Assembly (NCBI RefSeq): GCF_028389875.1
Contig: NC_084665.1
Span: 95,957,435-96,021,434 of the forward strand
DNA from: Rhea pennata
Lineage: Eukaryota > Chordata > Aves > Rheiformes > Rheidae
Length of the DNA stretch: 64,000 nucleotides
Direction of reading: 5' to 3'
A program made the position numbers and the translations under genes. The notes under the pieces were generated by a model. The model was not told where the DNA came from, did not search any database, and saw nothing but the letters and a program-made list of their open reading frames with translations. Position 1 is the first letter of the stretch. Every line of letters begins with the position of its first letter. This document shows, piece by piece, positions 13,621-27,040 of the stretch.

Positions 13621-15518
13621 CAAGGGCTTGATTGGTCTCATATACTGCTGGCCAAACTTTTGCTAACACCTTTTCCCTTTTTTCCACATGCTAATAATGG
13701 AAGTCAGTAAAGTATTAAATGCTCTACTAGTAGATTAGCTATATTAGTATCATAACAGTATCTTTTATGTATTTGAAGACTAGAGGGAACTGCTGTGTTT
13801 TGCTGGGAAATGTGATAGTTCTTTTGTAATAATGGTATTATAACTCTATCCAAAATATGCTATTTCAGAATATCAGGTCAGAACACTTAAAGATAGTCAG
13901 ACTATAATTACAACAACATAATTATAGTATGGACTATAGTATAGTACCCATATGCAGTTCTGCATGTGAAAGCAGATGATGAATACATCATATCTGAGCA
14001 GGCAGCCTATTCCTCTGACAGAGAGAAACTTTTGTAGTGATTCTACCAGTAACCATAATATTAAGAATGCTCCTAACTAGAGTCCATGTGAAAACAAAAG
14101 GTTTTAATCATAAGGAAATTGATAGAGAAGAGATTATAGTGGCTTTTCTACTTCCATTAAGACTCACAAGCACACTCACATTCCTGCCAGAAATAAACAT
14201 GAAATACATGGAATTTCTAAATCCATGCAAGTATAATTCATATATTTAATCCAAGAAAAAATGTCATATTATTTAAATTATAAGCTCTGAAAAGTTAATG
14301 CACTTAGGCAGCTTGGTAGGGATCAGCATGCAATACCCACTGGACCTGATATAATGGAACAATAATGATTGAATCTCCTGACTGTCCAAAACACTCCAGT
14401 AAAGGCCTTGAAAGAGCAGCTTTATTACATCAAAGCTCTTGGTCCAAGCACTTAGCCAACTTTCCCTCTGCCAATTCCATTACCAAATTAGTCACTCATA
14501 TCATTCCCCAAAAAAGAAGGTTTGGATAACACTCTCTCAAATTATTCAGCACAGGTTTTAATGAATGATTAAGTGATCTTCTATATGCTTTGCCATGTGT
14601 GCCTTTATAAGCCATTCTTTCCTATCTATCTAAGTTAAACAGTCTAACTACTAACTGCTGCTAAAGGCAAAAAAGAATCACTGTGACCTGTAAACAAAAC
14701 AGTCTTTAAGCTTTTGACACAACTCATTCCCACATATTCTCTAATGCCTCTCGCAAGTGTATTTAACAACTAATAAAATGAAGATTTTCTTATGGAATCA
14801 TAGGCCTGTGAATGCCTTCCTGTCCTATGCCTCAACAGAATATTTGAATGTATTATAGGCTGTGTCTCCTTTAAAGGTAATATCTGAAGACCTTTCAAGG
14901 AATGGTCCCCTGCTGAGTGGAAGGAAAAAGCTTATGACAACATTACAAAGTTCAAGGGAGCTAACATTATTACTACTAGTGAGAAGAGAGGAAGAATCTA
15001 GTCTAGGACAGGGAAATGACAGATGAAGGAGCAAGGGTGGAAGCTGATTCTTTTCAGATCACCTTGATTTGGTGGAATTCACTGTGATGCCATTTCAAAG
15101 CCATCACCTTAGTGGGCTTGTGGATGGCAGGTGAGGTTTGGGAAGGCTGCTAGAGGGCAAATCAAGCCCTTTCTGTAGAAAGCAAGGGGAATGGGACTGA
15201 GAGGATTGCAGCACAGTCTGTCTAACCTGAGCTCAGCACTAGAATAACAATTCATGCTATTTGTAAACATTTAGAAAATATCAATGAGATGCATAACTTT
15301 CAATATTGTCTGTCAAACTCATCTAATTTCCTCTTACAAAAGGATTTTAGGCCTTAGAGATAGGTGTAATGGAGTCATTTGTGTATCTTACCATACATAT
15401 GTTATCTAACACTGTTCTACATCATATTTTAATAAATAAGATAGAAATTAATAAATAACTCAAAAATTATCATAAATAAAAAGTACAACTACTATGCAAA
15501 ACTTTTACCCAGACTATA

Positions 15519-15550
15519 CAAATCTACAAGTGATCAAATCTACAAGTGAA
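15519..15550. repeat. 16-base tandem duplication
   Basis: caaatctacaagtgat followed directly by caaatctacaagtgaa; 15 of 16 bases agree. Confidence 0.9.
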
Positions 15551-18500
15551 CTAATCTATGCTCACATCGGTTTTCTGACCTTGAAGCCAACTGACACAGA
15601 ACATCTCATGTCAATGTTGTTTAACTTCCTTCCTCCCCATAACAAGGTGGCCACATTTAAAACGGCTGTTGATTGGCCTGAATGATCCCTGGTCCATGTC
15701 AGCCCAGTCATGCCCAAGCATTGATTGAGGAAGCATTAACCGGCTTGGACAAAAATCACAACTGTAACTGTTCTGACAGTTTATAAATAAAACAAATGAT
15801 GGAGGCCCAGATCCCAGACCCATTCCCTGGAACTACTTAATTTATTGACAAATATGTGCTTTGAAAATAGTTAACAATTGTTAATTGCCAGACTGACAAT
15901 CTCAAGAGGCATTCCAGAGAAATTTCTTTGGATCTAGAGCAAGTTCCCCTACAATTTGGATGTTGACATAGAGAGCACTCCCACTGAAATGGAAGGTAGT
16001 GCTGGAGCAGAGAAGAGTCGGGAAGGCACAAGAATGCTTGCAAAGCGGGGTGTAATGGGTAGGATGGGAATTCTGAATAATCTGCACAAAATAAAGATAT
16101 AAACTTAAAATTAAGCTGCAACTCAGTAAGAACACTGTTTTGCACTTGCCTAGGCATAATCAACTGCACAGAAAGTAGGTTAGGCATTTCTATAGAAAAG
16201 AAACTGAGGGCTAAAAAGACCCACTAATTGCGCAGTTTTGTACTCCATGTCATCCCCCCCATCAACTGCAAAAGACTAGCTCAGTTTCACTGAGCTCAGA
16301 AATTTTCCTGAGCCCTGAGCACTCCAGCTGGGTCATGGTGTCCCAATACACCAGTGTGGGGGCCTTTGGCCCAGGTGTCTTGGTGGAAACTGGGGCTCCA
16401 GAGCCAAGCTGGCTGGGATGCTCCTCACATTGGCCTCCATCTACTGGGTAAAAATATATGGGGCCACATTTGTTCTTGACATAGTCGCCTTTTCAGGGCG
16501 CTTGCCTACCCCCTGCAATGCCTTTTAGGAGTCTGTGCTTCTGAACCACTATCTCATGCCCCTTTCCCAGGCTGTCCCCATTGTGTAGCAGCTTTGTGGT
16601 TCCAGTGGACCTAACTGGCTCTGAGACACCACAGCATGTGAAAGAAAGAGATGGAAACTGGAGTGCAGGTACATGCAAACTACATCTGACCTCCTTTCTT
16701 GCAGCATTAACTTCTAGCAGATGCATTAGCTTCTGGCTTATCATAGAATTACACAATTTAGTGATTATACAAGATACTCCAACCTATTTAAGAGGTCTGT
16801 CATTAACAATTATTAAATAGCAGCTCAAATAAGAATGCAGCTTTATTGATTGATTGGAGCAGTGAATTGGGTAGTCTGGATCCCAACCCTTATTTATTTA
16901 GCTTACCTCAGTGCCTCCCAATCCTGATCTCAATCACCCATGGGTCCCTAACAAGCCACCAATTTACATTTCCTTCCCATGAAAAGCAAGGCAAAGGAGT
17001 GCATTCCTGTAGATCTTGTCCTAACAAAATGCTGGAACAGGGGTGATGTCTCCTACTGCTGGGAGCTAGGAAGCACCCTGAGTGCCACTTTTAGCCATAA
17101 CCCCCCATGACCCACATCCAGAAACTGCATATTGCTTCCTCCATTCTTGCACATAGGGAACAGGCACATGTCTTGACTCGCTAAACAGCTCAGGAATGAA
17201 ATCCAGAGAGTTTAACTCCCCAGAGAGTTCAACACTACAAAACTCCATGAATCAAGTGTGAGGGTACCTAGACTCATTTGTGTACTCTTCGGATAGTTAA
17301 GTAATGATCAATGCTTTTTATTTGTGCTATATGACTCTGCAGAGGAAGGCAGTGATAACCCAGAAGTTGTTAAAATTATTCTACCAAATAAGTTTTCTAC
17401 AGTAGAAATTTGCAGAAACTTCCCTGTTATTCATTGGTAGCCACTAAAATTTAGCAAAATACAACCTAAAGAATGCCATTCAGTCATCTTGCAGCAAGCT
17501 GAACTCTGTCTGGATGCACTTGCTAGATTATATTGAAATATCTCATAGATCCATGCTGTATTTTATAACGCAGTAAAAAGATTCCTGTGTATAACATTTA
17601 GGTTACACAAAACGAATATCTATGAAAAACCTTATATTCTGAAGTTACTAAAATCACCCATTTCATTATGTCATTTGCTGCATAAGTCATATGTAAGAGC
17701 TAGGATGGATAATCCTATGAATAAAAGGAGTAATTATTGCAAGAATAACCATACAACTTTTAATGATACTCATTCTACTTGAAATGGCTTACACTGATTG
17801 TGTGTTGAAACATGTTGAAAAACTCCACTTACATTCAGTTATCTATCAAGTCATGTTATAAACTTCCCTTTCCTACAGCATGTGGTTTTCTATGGAAAGA
17901 ACTAACAGGTGGAGGAGGGCATGGAAAATGTCTTCAATGATTGGCATAAACTGTGGCAGTATCCTTTGAAACTCTTCTGGATTAAAATTTTTTCCATTTT
18001 ATGGAATTCAATGTTTGCTCTCTCTTTGTAAGATGGGACTGTATTTTATGTCAAATCGGAAACATATGTTCTTCCCTGTTTTATAAAAAGAATATTTTTC
18101 TTATGACTAATAATAATTCAAATTCATATAATTCATACAATTTCCAGTAAACATATAGCCTTAAACATTTTCCTTCAACCATGGTCATTCAAAAAAAAGA
18201 AGCTAAACATTTTACAGGTATCTGGGAGAGGCCTACTAGGAGTGTTTTCTCCTCACTAGAAAATAAATAGCAAGAAAAAAAATTCAGACAAAATAGGAAT
18301 TAGCATTTGTTCAACTCTTTGATGCAGATGTCTCATTCAGTGTATTAGATGCTTTTAGAGTGCTTGAGAAATCTGCTGGAGAGGAATTCACTGATTCAGC
18401 AGTTAATTATTTCTTTCCATAGATGGAGCACACAGACTGAGGGCTCTGACCCATGTACATTTTGTTTTTGAAAGCTCAGGAACATTTCTAGCTAGATTCA

Positions 18501-18660
18501 TCATTTTGCTTTTTGTTCCTAGAAAAAATGGATAAAACTGCGGCAGCCCTTTTGCAGCAGTGGCAGGACAGTCTGTTCTGAACAGGCCAGGGCACTGGGA
18601 ATGGAAAATACTTCAGTGGCAAATCTGCCAGCAATATTGATCAATACACCGGAGACTGCC

Positions 18661-18668
18661 AAAAAAAA

Positions 18669-18687
<19 letters not shown>
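18661..18687. repeat. Poly(A) tract, 27 bases
   Basis: Pure A27 followed by an A-rich gaaagaaaagaag shoulder. It faces a poly(T) tract 120 bases to the right. Confidence 0.97.
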
Positions 18688-18699
<12 letters not shown>

Positions 18700-18807
18700 G
18701 TCTAAGTTCAGGTCAGCCTCACTGGCAGTTTGGTGGCAGGAGCAGCTAAGCTGTGGAGCCCGTGATCTGCAGGAGGTTGCATTTGCCTTGCAAGCTGCCC
18801 TCTAATC

Positions 18808-18833
18808 TTTTTTTTTTTTTTTTTTTTTTTTTT
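18808..18833. repeat. Poly(T) tract, 26 bases
   Basis: Pure T26. With the A27 at 18661-18687 it forms an inverted repeat around a 120-base loop. Confidence 0.97.
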
Positions 18834-20842
18834 GCCTATAAGATCAAAATTCCTCAGAAACAGTTGATGGACTGTCAATAATTCACCAGTAGGGTTTTTG
18901 ATTTCGTTGCTGCATGCTGTTTCCATGATATTCCCATACAGCTCACCACATCTGAGCATCCTTCAGGATGTGAAGGATTTTCATCAGTGTAAAAATCAGA
19001 TTTGACATTAATCGACTTTCCTTCTTGATATTTCCACTGCCCATGACAGATAATAAGACCTTCCAATGACATCTACTTGAGAAACTCACAGCAACATAGA
19101 TAAATGCAGTGTTCAGTACAGACAGGATCTGCTGCATCACATTTAAATTCCTATTGAACAAAGTCTGAAAAATCATGCCTAGACAAAAACATGAACATAC
19201 CCAGAATTAAAAAAAAAAACTAATGCTGATTCAACTTCCTCAAATTCTAAGACTATCTCATTAGTCATGAGATTAGACTAGACAAAAGAAACAAGTAACA
19301 TCTAAATCATGACTTTCAAGTATACATTTTACAAAGACAGTGTAGTAGAACACTACCAATAAAAAGACCTCCATACCTGAGTCTGTTTAAAATTTACCAG
19401 CTTCCCACTGTGTTCCCATTAAATACAAAATCATCAGTTGTATAATTTGCTGTTATTTTCTTATAAATATCATTATTTACAGCAGTGTTTCTGGTATGAC
19501 ACAGATAGCTTCCTTTGTAAAACACCATTAAAACACATATCATAAAGCATAAGTGTTTATTGTTTACAAACATATGTTTAATCCATGGAGTCAACATACC
19601 AAAGATAATACCCATCTGAGGAAGATCTTCAGCAGCTATAATTTCAGAGGACTGACTGCACGGTGCCTCCACAGGACACCGGTGGAAAGTTTTAGAAGCA
19701 AAGAAGTTTTAGAAACATTGGGGCAGAGCTGACAGCTGTTTTTAGCTTTGCCTCAAAATGTGGTTTAGCCCCTAGGATTCCTGCCGCAGTTGTGATATAC
19801 CACAGAAACCTCTGTACATGGATCCGGCTTACGGTCGGCTCAGATGAAGTACCCTCTGCGAGGGCCTCTCTCTCTCTCCAGCAACAACAAAAAGAGTCTG
19901 AGCAACTAATTTTGAGTGGATATTTTTTAGATGGTTGGAAATAGTGAGATGAATCCCACCTCTTCGGTAGATCATTTCTGGCACAGAAGAACTCACAGTG
20001 AGGCTAATCTTACTCATCGAGTCTATGCAGGAGAGGTCTAGCAGAAAGAGCTCAAGAGTGTCAATGGGACCCTGTCCCAAATTCAGGATTCAGCTGAAAG
20101 TGATGTGGAAAGGGCAATGGCGTACATGAAAGAGAGGGCGAAACTGGAAGAACAATTAAGAAATATATTCCCTTCTGCCAATTATTTTTTCCGAAGCTGA
20201 ATTACAACTCAAGAGCATCACCAAGTGACTGCTGATTAAAAGTGTATTTTAAACATAACTACAGTGGATACTCAAAGATTTCCCTTTCTATATTTTCAGA
20301 TGTCTCCACCCATTCTCACTCTCTTTCTGATGCTTTATGTTCATACCATTACTCACTGGTTTCCAAAATGATCTTGCATTGGTTTCATTCCTCAGACAAT
20401 ACTGACAGTCTAGATTTAAGACAAAAAATAGAAAATCAGAAGATTTCTACTGTGCATCACAAAATATTTCTCCCTGATAATGCAAGACATTTTGCATACA
20501 ACACTTGAGTAGATATCAGTTTATGTTGTGTTTAGCTGGAAAATTGGAAAAAAAACAAGGAGAAACTCATGAATTTGAAGGAAACACCAAGTGTATTCTC
20601 TCATCTTTTAAGTAATTCTTCTCTTCTGTGATATTAGGTTTGGCTGCTTAAAACAAGTAAATTAAAACTTCAGCAGATTCACAGAACATTTGATGGAAAA
20701 TCTGTGAAAAACTGCCTCGTGTGTGTGGGCAGTTCAGTTTCCTCTCTGTTAATGCTACCTGCGGGAATTAGCTAGCTGCTTACTATAGTTTGACCTCACT
20801 GAATTCTCATGTAGTCATGTGGTAAGAACCTAAAAATTTAAC
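18834..20842. other. Intergenic DNA with one coiled-coil-like frame
   Basis: No gene identified. A short plus-strand frame at 20042-20200 reads like a coiled coil and is listed as a finding. Nothing else was recognised. Confidence 0.7.
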
Positions 20843-21112
20843 ACAGAGTCACAGAATGGCTGAGGTTGGAAGGGACCTCTGGGGATCATCTAGTCCAACC
20901 TCCCTGCTCAAGCAGGGTCACCTAGAGTGTGTCCAACCTCCCTGCTCAAGCAGGGTCACCTAGAGCATGTTGCACAGGATCGCAGGGGTTTTGAAGATCT
21001 CCAGAGAAGGAGACTCCACAACCTCTCCAGGCAACCTGTTCCAGTGCTCTGTCACTCTCACAGTAAAGAAATTTTTCCTTATAGTCAAAAAAATAAGAAC
21101 TTCCTGTGTTTC
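20843..21112 (-). mobile_element. CR1 LINE 3' end fragment with internal duplication
   Basis: Minus-oriented CR1 3' end: cacagaatggctgaggttggaagggacc at the low side, through cagggtcacctagagcatgttgcacagg, to the ORF2 C-terminal coding remnant (cctgttccagtgctctgtcac, aacttcctgtg). A 38-base segment at 20893-20930 is repeated directly at 20931-20968. Confidence 0.93.
20893..20968. repeat. 38-base tandem duplication inside CR1
   Basis: Two adjacent 38-base copies, each beginning gtccaacctccctgctcaag and containing cagggtcacctagag. The first 35 bases are identical; the last three differ (tgt versus cat). CR1 3' ends normally have this segment once. Confidence 0.95.
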
Positions 21113-24100
21113 AGGAGCTTTTCTTAATGGGAGTGGCTACATGTTTGTTAATGAATATGCAAAAACTAATGAGATCAGTGAGCTATATAATTTCATTACA
21201 TATCTAACAGCAAAACTAACACACTTCAGTTCTTCAAAATTGTACATCCTGCTATCTCAGATAACGCAGTCTAACACATTCTTTGTTCTTTCCTCATTTC
21301 ATTTCTGGCACAATAAGATTCACTAAATAATGTTACTGTGAAAATGTTGGCACTTGACAAGGAAAAGAAGAGTAATTTTGGTTGTGTTTCCAGTTTGTTA
21401 TAATATACATACTTTCAAAAAGCCAGAGCAAATCTAAGTTTTTGAGATTCAAACCCTATTATCCTGGTACAAAGCAAACAGTTCAGCCTTCCTTGGTTTT
21501 GTTAACAGCCTATGTGAAACACATCACCTTTCATCAGTTCCTAGAGGGAAAAATGTCCTTGCTACAAAAATCATTATTGCAGTTATTTTCAGACTTAACT
21601 GTACAAAACTAAAAACTGGGTTATCCTCTTCTCTGTGGAAAAAAAAAATCTTTGAAACATCCTGATGAGGAAACTAGAGCTATTTTGTCTTGAGTCATAT
21701 TTCATAACCATTTCACAGCTCTGACGTATCCGTATAGCCCTGTAGCAAACTCCCATTACATTTCTAATGTCAGTCTCCCAGCAGAGTAAGTATAAAAGAT
21801 ATCTCTTAATTTTGGATGTTGCAGCTAGCTTAGCCTGCAATGAAAGAGATTTAAACTGTATCACAGCAAGATAATAGCAAGTAGCAGTAAGTTAATGTTT
21901 GCCACATGCTCAGAGCACACACACAGAGTTACTGTGGCTCCCTGGACATGTAATAACTTGTTAAGCTCCACCAATTTGGTTATTTGTCTGACCCCTAAGG
22001 CTGCTTTGCTCTGACTTATCAAGTCAGCCACAAAGCCCTTAGGGAGCTGCCACACCTCTCCTGACAAAGATGGCACAGCCAGAAGGGCATTACTCATCAT
22101 GAACACTAAAAAGGAGAGAAAAAACAAAAGCATTTTCACTTTTTCTCTATGTTCCAAACAGAGCATACTGAGATAACCCATTGCTTAAAAAACACACTTC
22201 ACATGCGCTGTGAAATCACCTGATATGCTGCTCACTTCTGATTTAATTAACTCAGTGGACTTCACCATCTAAATATGACAAATGTTGGCTTTAATGTGTT
22301 GGAAAGTGAGAAAGGAATAGTACCGATGAAAACTTGGCAAAGTGCAAGCAGACATGGTCCAAATTGACCTCCACTGTCCCAGAAACCCTGACTTGTAGCA
22401 GTTTGCCCTGAGGTTGCCAATAATGATGAATTTTAGTAATCCGCTGTTATTTTCATATGGATAAAGTAATCCCATTCATTGCTTTTTGTGACCTTCTTAG
22501 AGCTTGTGTCACAATCTCCTATTATGAAAAATCCCAGAAGGAATAATTGTTTCCTGAGGTATCATTTGCAAAAGATAACAGCACAAAAGGCTGTTCATTC
22601 TCAGGCTCTTTATTGCCCTGGCTACTGTCTATTGAATGATAATATATTCTTATTCAATATAATTAATATGGAAAATTATAAGATTATGCATCACACTCCA
22701 TGCATATCTCTGATCTGAACATTAATTCAAATTTATACCTTCAAGTATAATCATTTAGTCTGTCAGCCATTGCTTAGGGCAAGAACAAGGTTTGAAAAAA
22801 TCTCTCTACCTTGTGTCAACTCTTACAAGCCTTTGATATTCAGACCTGTAAGTTTTCCCACTCAGCTTGACTTCAGTAGAAGTATTCTCCTACTCAGGCC
22901 CTTTCATGATTCTCTGCAACTGTCTAAAGGCAGACTGTCATGGTAGATAAACTTGTTTCATTCTTAAACATCTATCCAGATATTTCTACCTTCCTTCCTC
23001 AATAAATTGATTTAAAGATCTTTGTAATTAATATTTCAGCAGTATATTAAAATTTTGCACAAAATGTTCCCTTCCACTCCCCCACCTCTCTCATTTCTGT
23101 ATTCTGAAATACTGAAATACTGTCTGCAGTATTTGCTAGTGGTGTAGTGTCTGCTTGCAGGCGTGGAATTTCTCTAACCCCAGACAGGAGCTGTTTGTAG
23201 TATTAATCTGTCCAGCACCTTCAAAGGGTGCTCGGCCCATGGCACTTGCCAGTCTATCCCCTTTTCCAGCTTCTCCTTCTTTTATCAGGAACAAATTGAG
23301 CAGTGCAAGCATGGCACTTAGAGCCTACTTAAGCCTATAAAGTGCTTAACTGTTACCTCTTTCAGCAGCTGCCTCAGCTCTTCAGTGATACAGTCCTGGT
23401 GTCTCCACCTGTCTCTCACCTTTCGGCTCTCTGTCACTGCCTTATATTTTACGAAGACTCCTTTGTGCTTCTTTTTCTGAAATTGATTTGAGGAGCTCTA
23501 CTGGTTGTGGCTTCTTCCTTCTCTTTTCCTCTCTTTCATAGGGCTTTGTGTAACCTGGCATACTCAGACTTCATATTTCCTTGTCTGAGTACTAACAGCA
23601 TTTACTTGCAGCTGTTCAACAGCATCCATCAGGCCCTTAGGGATCTGGTCATTTTACCACCCCCAGATGGCCCCTCATGTTTCACACAGCCATGTGAGAT
23701 GAGATCCTGACACTAGGGAAAGATCTTCTAGAGTGCCCCAAAAAAGTTTTAGCATTCCGCCCCAAAATGTAATACAATAAAGTGAAGATTAAGTGTCCCA
23801 GTTCAGGATGGGACTCAATCTTCTGCATATGCTTCAGGGATAGCTCTGCCTCAGGCTTACTTTGCCTCAAAAAGAGGATCTGACTGCTTCTCGTCTGGGA
23901 GCCATCCCTTCTTGACTTCTCCCTGTTCCCTGTTTTAATTTCCTCCATCAGCTTACCACTTCGCAAAGGGTAGTGGAGTTCCTCCCCATCTTCCCTTAGG
24001 AGGCAGATACCATTCCTGGGATTCTGTAAATCAGCACTTTAAGTGATGATCTAGTGTCTTCATTCATATTGTCTGAGTAGCATTTTCAAGTGCTGTCTGA

Positions 24101-27013
24101 TAATCTAGAGAGAGACGGTTCGCTGTTAATAGGCTTTCGCTATAGAAATGATATTTATCTTTCACAAGACATAATTAATGTTCCTCATTAGGAATGCTTC
24201 CCTAGATTGACTGAATTTTCTCCTCTTTTTTTAGTCACTCTTATACCTTCTAACCATCCACATTTCCTCAATACAAGGCCAGTAAAATATTTAGTTTTCC
24301 GTTTCTGGACAACTTTTGTCATTGCAAGCATTATACTAGCATTTTGGAGATCTACTCATATAATTTGCAAGTTTGCTTTGTCTTAGATTTCTTGGTCTTT
24401 TCTCTGCCTCTCAATGACTGTCCCAAAAAGTCCGTCAAGAACAGAGTACCTTTAAATAAATTGCTACCTGGGGAGACTACATCCTTGGACTGGAAAATGT
24501 GCTGCATTTTTGTACAAGGTTAAGATGCTGGTCTATCTTTATATTTGCAGTTTGAAGGACCACAGATTGCTTTTCATCTGTTCCTTGTTCTTTCAACCTG
24601 CCTATGTCGGGATGACTGGAGCATGAGGCCAACCCACATCACATCGTTTCTAGGGCTGTGGGAACACATAATTCTTCCCACCTTTTCAAAGACACTACTC
24701 AAGGTAAAGGGCATCAGAATTAATCATAAAGATGGCTTATATAGAGGGATTACTAACAACACATTTGCTAGCAGATTCTTTCCATGTGAATGATCAAGAA
24801 AAAGAAGCACCTCTCTTTCTTTCTATTATGATTGTTGTTGCTATTAAGGGGCATTTTCAGAGCCAAGTAAACTTTTTTGTACTTCCTAGACACAGGGCCA
24901 AAACTAAGAGAAAATTATTTAGAAGGCAGCAGCACAGTTACAGCCAAAGGAAGAGCCCAGAATACTTGTGCTGACCAAGTCCATTCCCAGGTAATTTTAC
25001 ATGCAGAGTTTTACTTTGTTGGCTTGCTAAAGAGGAAATGTGGCTTTGTAGTTTGTTGTACAAACTTTTAAGACAAAAGTACTATGATTTCCCATGTGTT
25101 AGAGGAGCCTGAACTGTAACACAGGAAGAGTTAAAGCTTTCTGGTGACCCTTTAAGTTATTGCTCTTGTAACAGCATAAGGGCATAGAGGTAGGGCAGGG
25201 TTGGGTTGTCTCCCGTGCTGTTTTAACTGCTTAATTATTGTGTGTTCCCAGGGATGAGGGAAACATTAAGTGTCCCCAAGTGTCAACCAGTCAACGATCC
25301 TAGACCAGCCGAAAAACAAAGCAGCCCTACCTGAGAGCTTACAGCTCATATAAACTGCTGCAGTTACAGGAAAGTGCCCTGATGATTTGAAGGTACGTGT
25401 TAGGATAGAGCAAATTAAACAACAGATTTCCAGTGAGCCTCTGTAAATGTTCCAACTTATGAATAGCTAGAGAAGACCAAAGGTGTTGTATCATATCTTC
25501 CAGTATACACCATGTGTATATATCTCGATAGGCAGCTTTATCTAATTTTGTGTGATCTCTGCTGTCTGGAACACACTACACCTGTAAGACAGACCCCATG
25601 TGCAAAGCAAGACTCTTAAATGAAAGCCAAATGTGACTGGAAATAGCGCTTACAAGTTAGAACACGTGTTTAGCTAGAGCTTTCTCCTAAGCTTTTGCTG
25701 CTGATTTCTTTAGGCTCCCTCTGAGTGAGTTATGTGTGTACAGCCTCTTAGGTCTTGTTACTGACAATTTTTTTGGCACTGAACTCCAGTCAACACCAAG
25801 AGACTCAGTTTATTAACTACGTATTTACACCTCTCCATTATGCAAGCCTCTTCTCTTGGAATAAGAAAGAAGTTTCATTTGTACACAGTTGAGTCACAGC
25901 AAGGTATTGGGTGAAGATGAGGCTTCAATATTCATAATCAAATGTGTTCCTCTCATTCCCAGCATAAGGCCGGTGTTCACAGGAAAAGTGTCTTGATCTC
26001 ACCAGAGGCCATCCGTATGAAGCATGGCACGACACCCACCACCTATCAGGACAGGACAGAGGGCATCTGATATGGGGAGGTACCTTTTTCAATTCTCACT
26101 CATGTTCTGTGTAAGGAAGGCGAGACTTTGAAGTTTTATGTCTGACTGGATCCTTTTCTCTTTTATATTTTGTCCAATCTGCAGACACAAATCTGAATCA
26201 CACATTTTTACTTTTTTGAACTCAAAGGTGAGAATCTGTTTTCCCACAATCCAGGTTTGAAAAGGGTAAGAGTTAGGTAAACCTGAGAAATTCAGCTGCA
26301 AATTCTGAGTGCAAATTAACTGCACAAAAAGAAAAGCCATCTTCAAAAATCTTTTATGACATCTATTAAGGGGTAGTGTGAGTGTTGGAGTATGATGGAG
26401 TATTTCTTCTGAGTATGGAAGAATCTCAGCTGACCATCTAGAAAAGGCTTGAACCACGATGTCCAAGCAGATTTTAGAGTTAAAATATTACCCTGTTTCC
26501 TCTGTGTACTACTCTGGAAAGCTAGGTTGTCATACACAAAATCCTGAAAATCTGACCTGTCCTGGCTGTTATTGTCATATGTCTATGTGGAAGGGAGTCT
26601 TGGCCTTCTGAAATTGCAGTTCTAATAAGGGAAGTGTGTGGACAGGCCTCCTAAAATTATCATTTTGCTGTTAGGAAAGTAAAAAAGTACCATTCTGAAC
26701 TGAGGTTTAAAAAATTTCTGCTGTTGCATTCAGCACCAGAAGTAAATATTACATATTTTTCTTTGAACACAAGCAGTACCGAAGATGCAAATAATGCTGA
26801 AGGAGACACAAGCAGCAGAATATACTGAAACAACCTACCACCCAGAGCACAACATTCAGAAATTGAGGGCCACATTTTCTCATGAGAGGAATGCCAGAAA
26901 TTCCATGGACGTCAACTCAGGAATGAAAGTCAAGGCAAGTAATTTACAGCATCAGAGCATTTGCCACAGATGTGGTGGGAAGAATATCATTTTCTCTATG
27001 CGTTATCTCCAAA
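21113..27013. other. Intergenic DNA, no supported gene
   Basis: AT-rich single-copy-looking sequence. Short frames on both strands (for example 23682-23966 minus) have no recognisable domain. No repeats beyond short homopolymers. Confidence 0.75.
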
Positions 27014-27040
27014 TTTTTTTTTTTTTTTTTGGGGGGGGGG
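27014..27040. repeat. T17-G10 homopolymer block
   Basis: Seventeen T followed directly by ten G. It is a slippage-prone and sequencing-error-prone tract, so the lengths may be inexact. Confidence 0.9.

Larger units (their letters stand above)
10463..18660. other. Intergenic DNA, no supported gene
   Basis: Apart from the possible old repeat at 13184-13620 and the small duplication at 15519-15550, I see only scattered short frames without recognisable content. A somewhat GC-richer patch lies around 16250-17250 with no feature I can name. Confidence 0.75.

Noticed and set aside
16250..17250. GC-richer stretch with frames on both strands, considered as a pseudogene
   Set aside because: No protein family or repeat was recognised, and frames are short and overlapping.
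23682..23966. 94-codon minus-strand frame, considered as a retrocopy
   Set aside because: No family recognised, no poly(A) tail or duplicated flanks seen.
26785..26935. Plus-strand frame with ATG and a GCAAGT-type donor after the AAG at 26932-26934, considered as a coding exon
   Set aside because: GC donors are rare, no acceptor partner or homology was seen, and the frame runs on into the T17-G10 tract.
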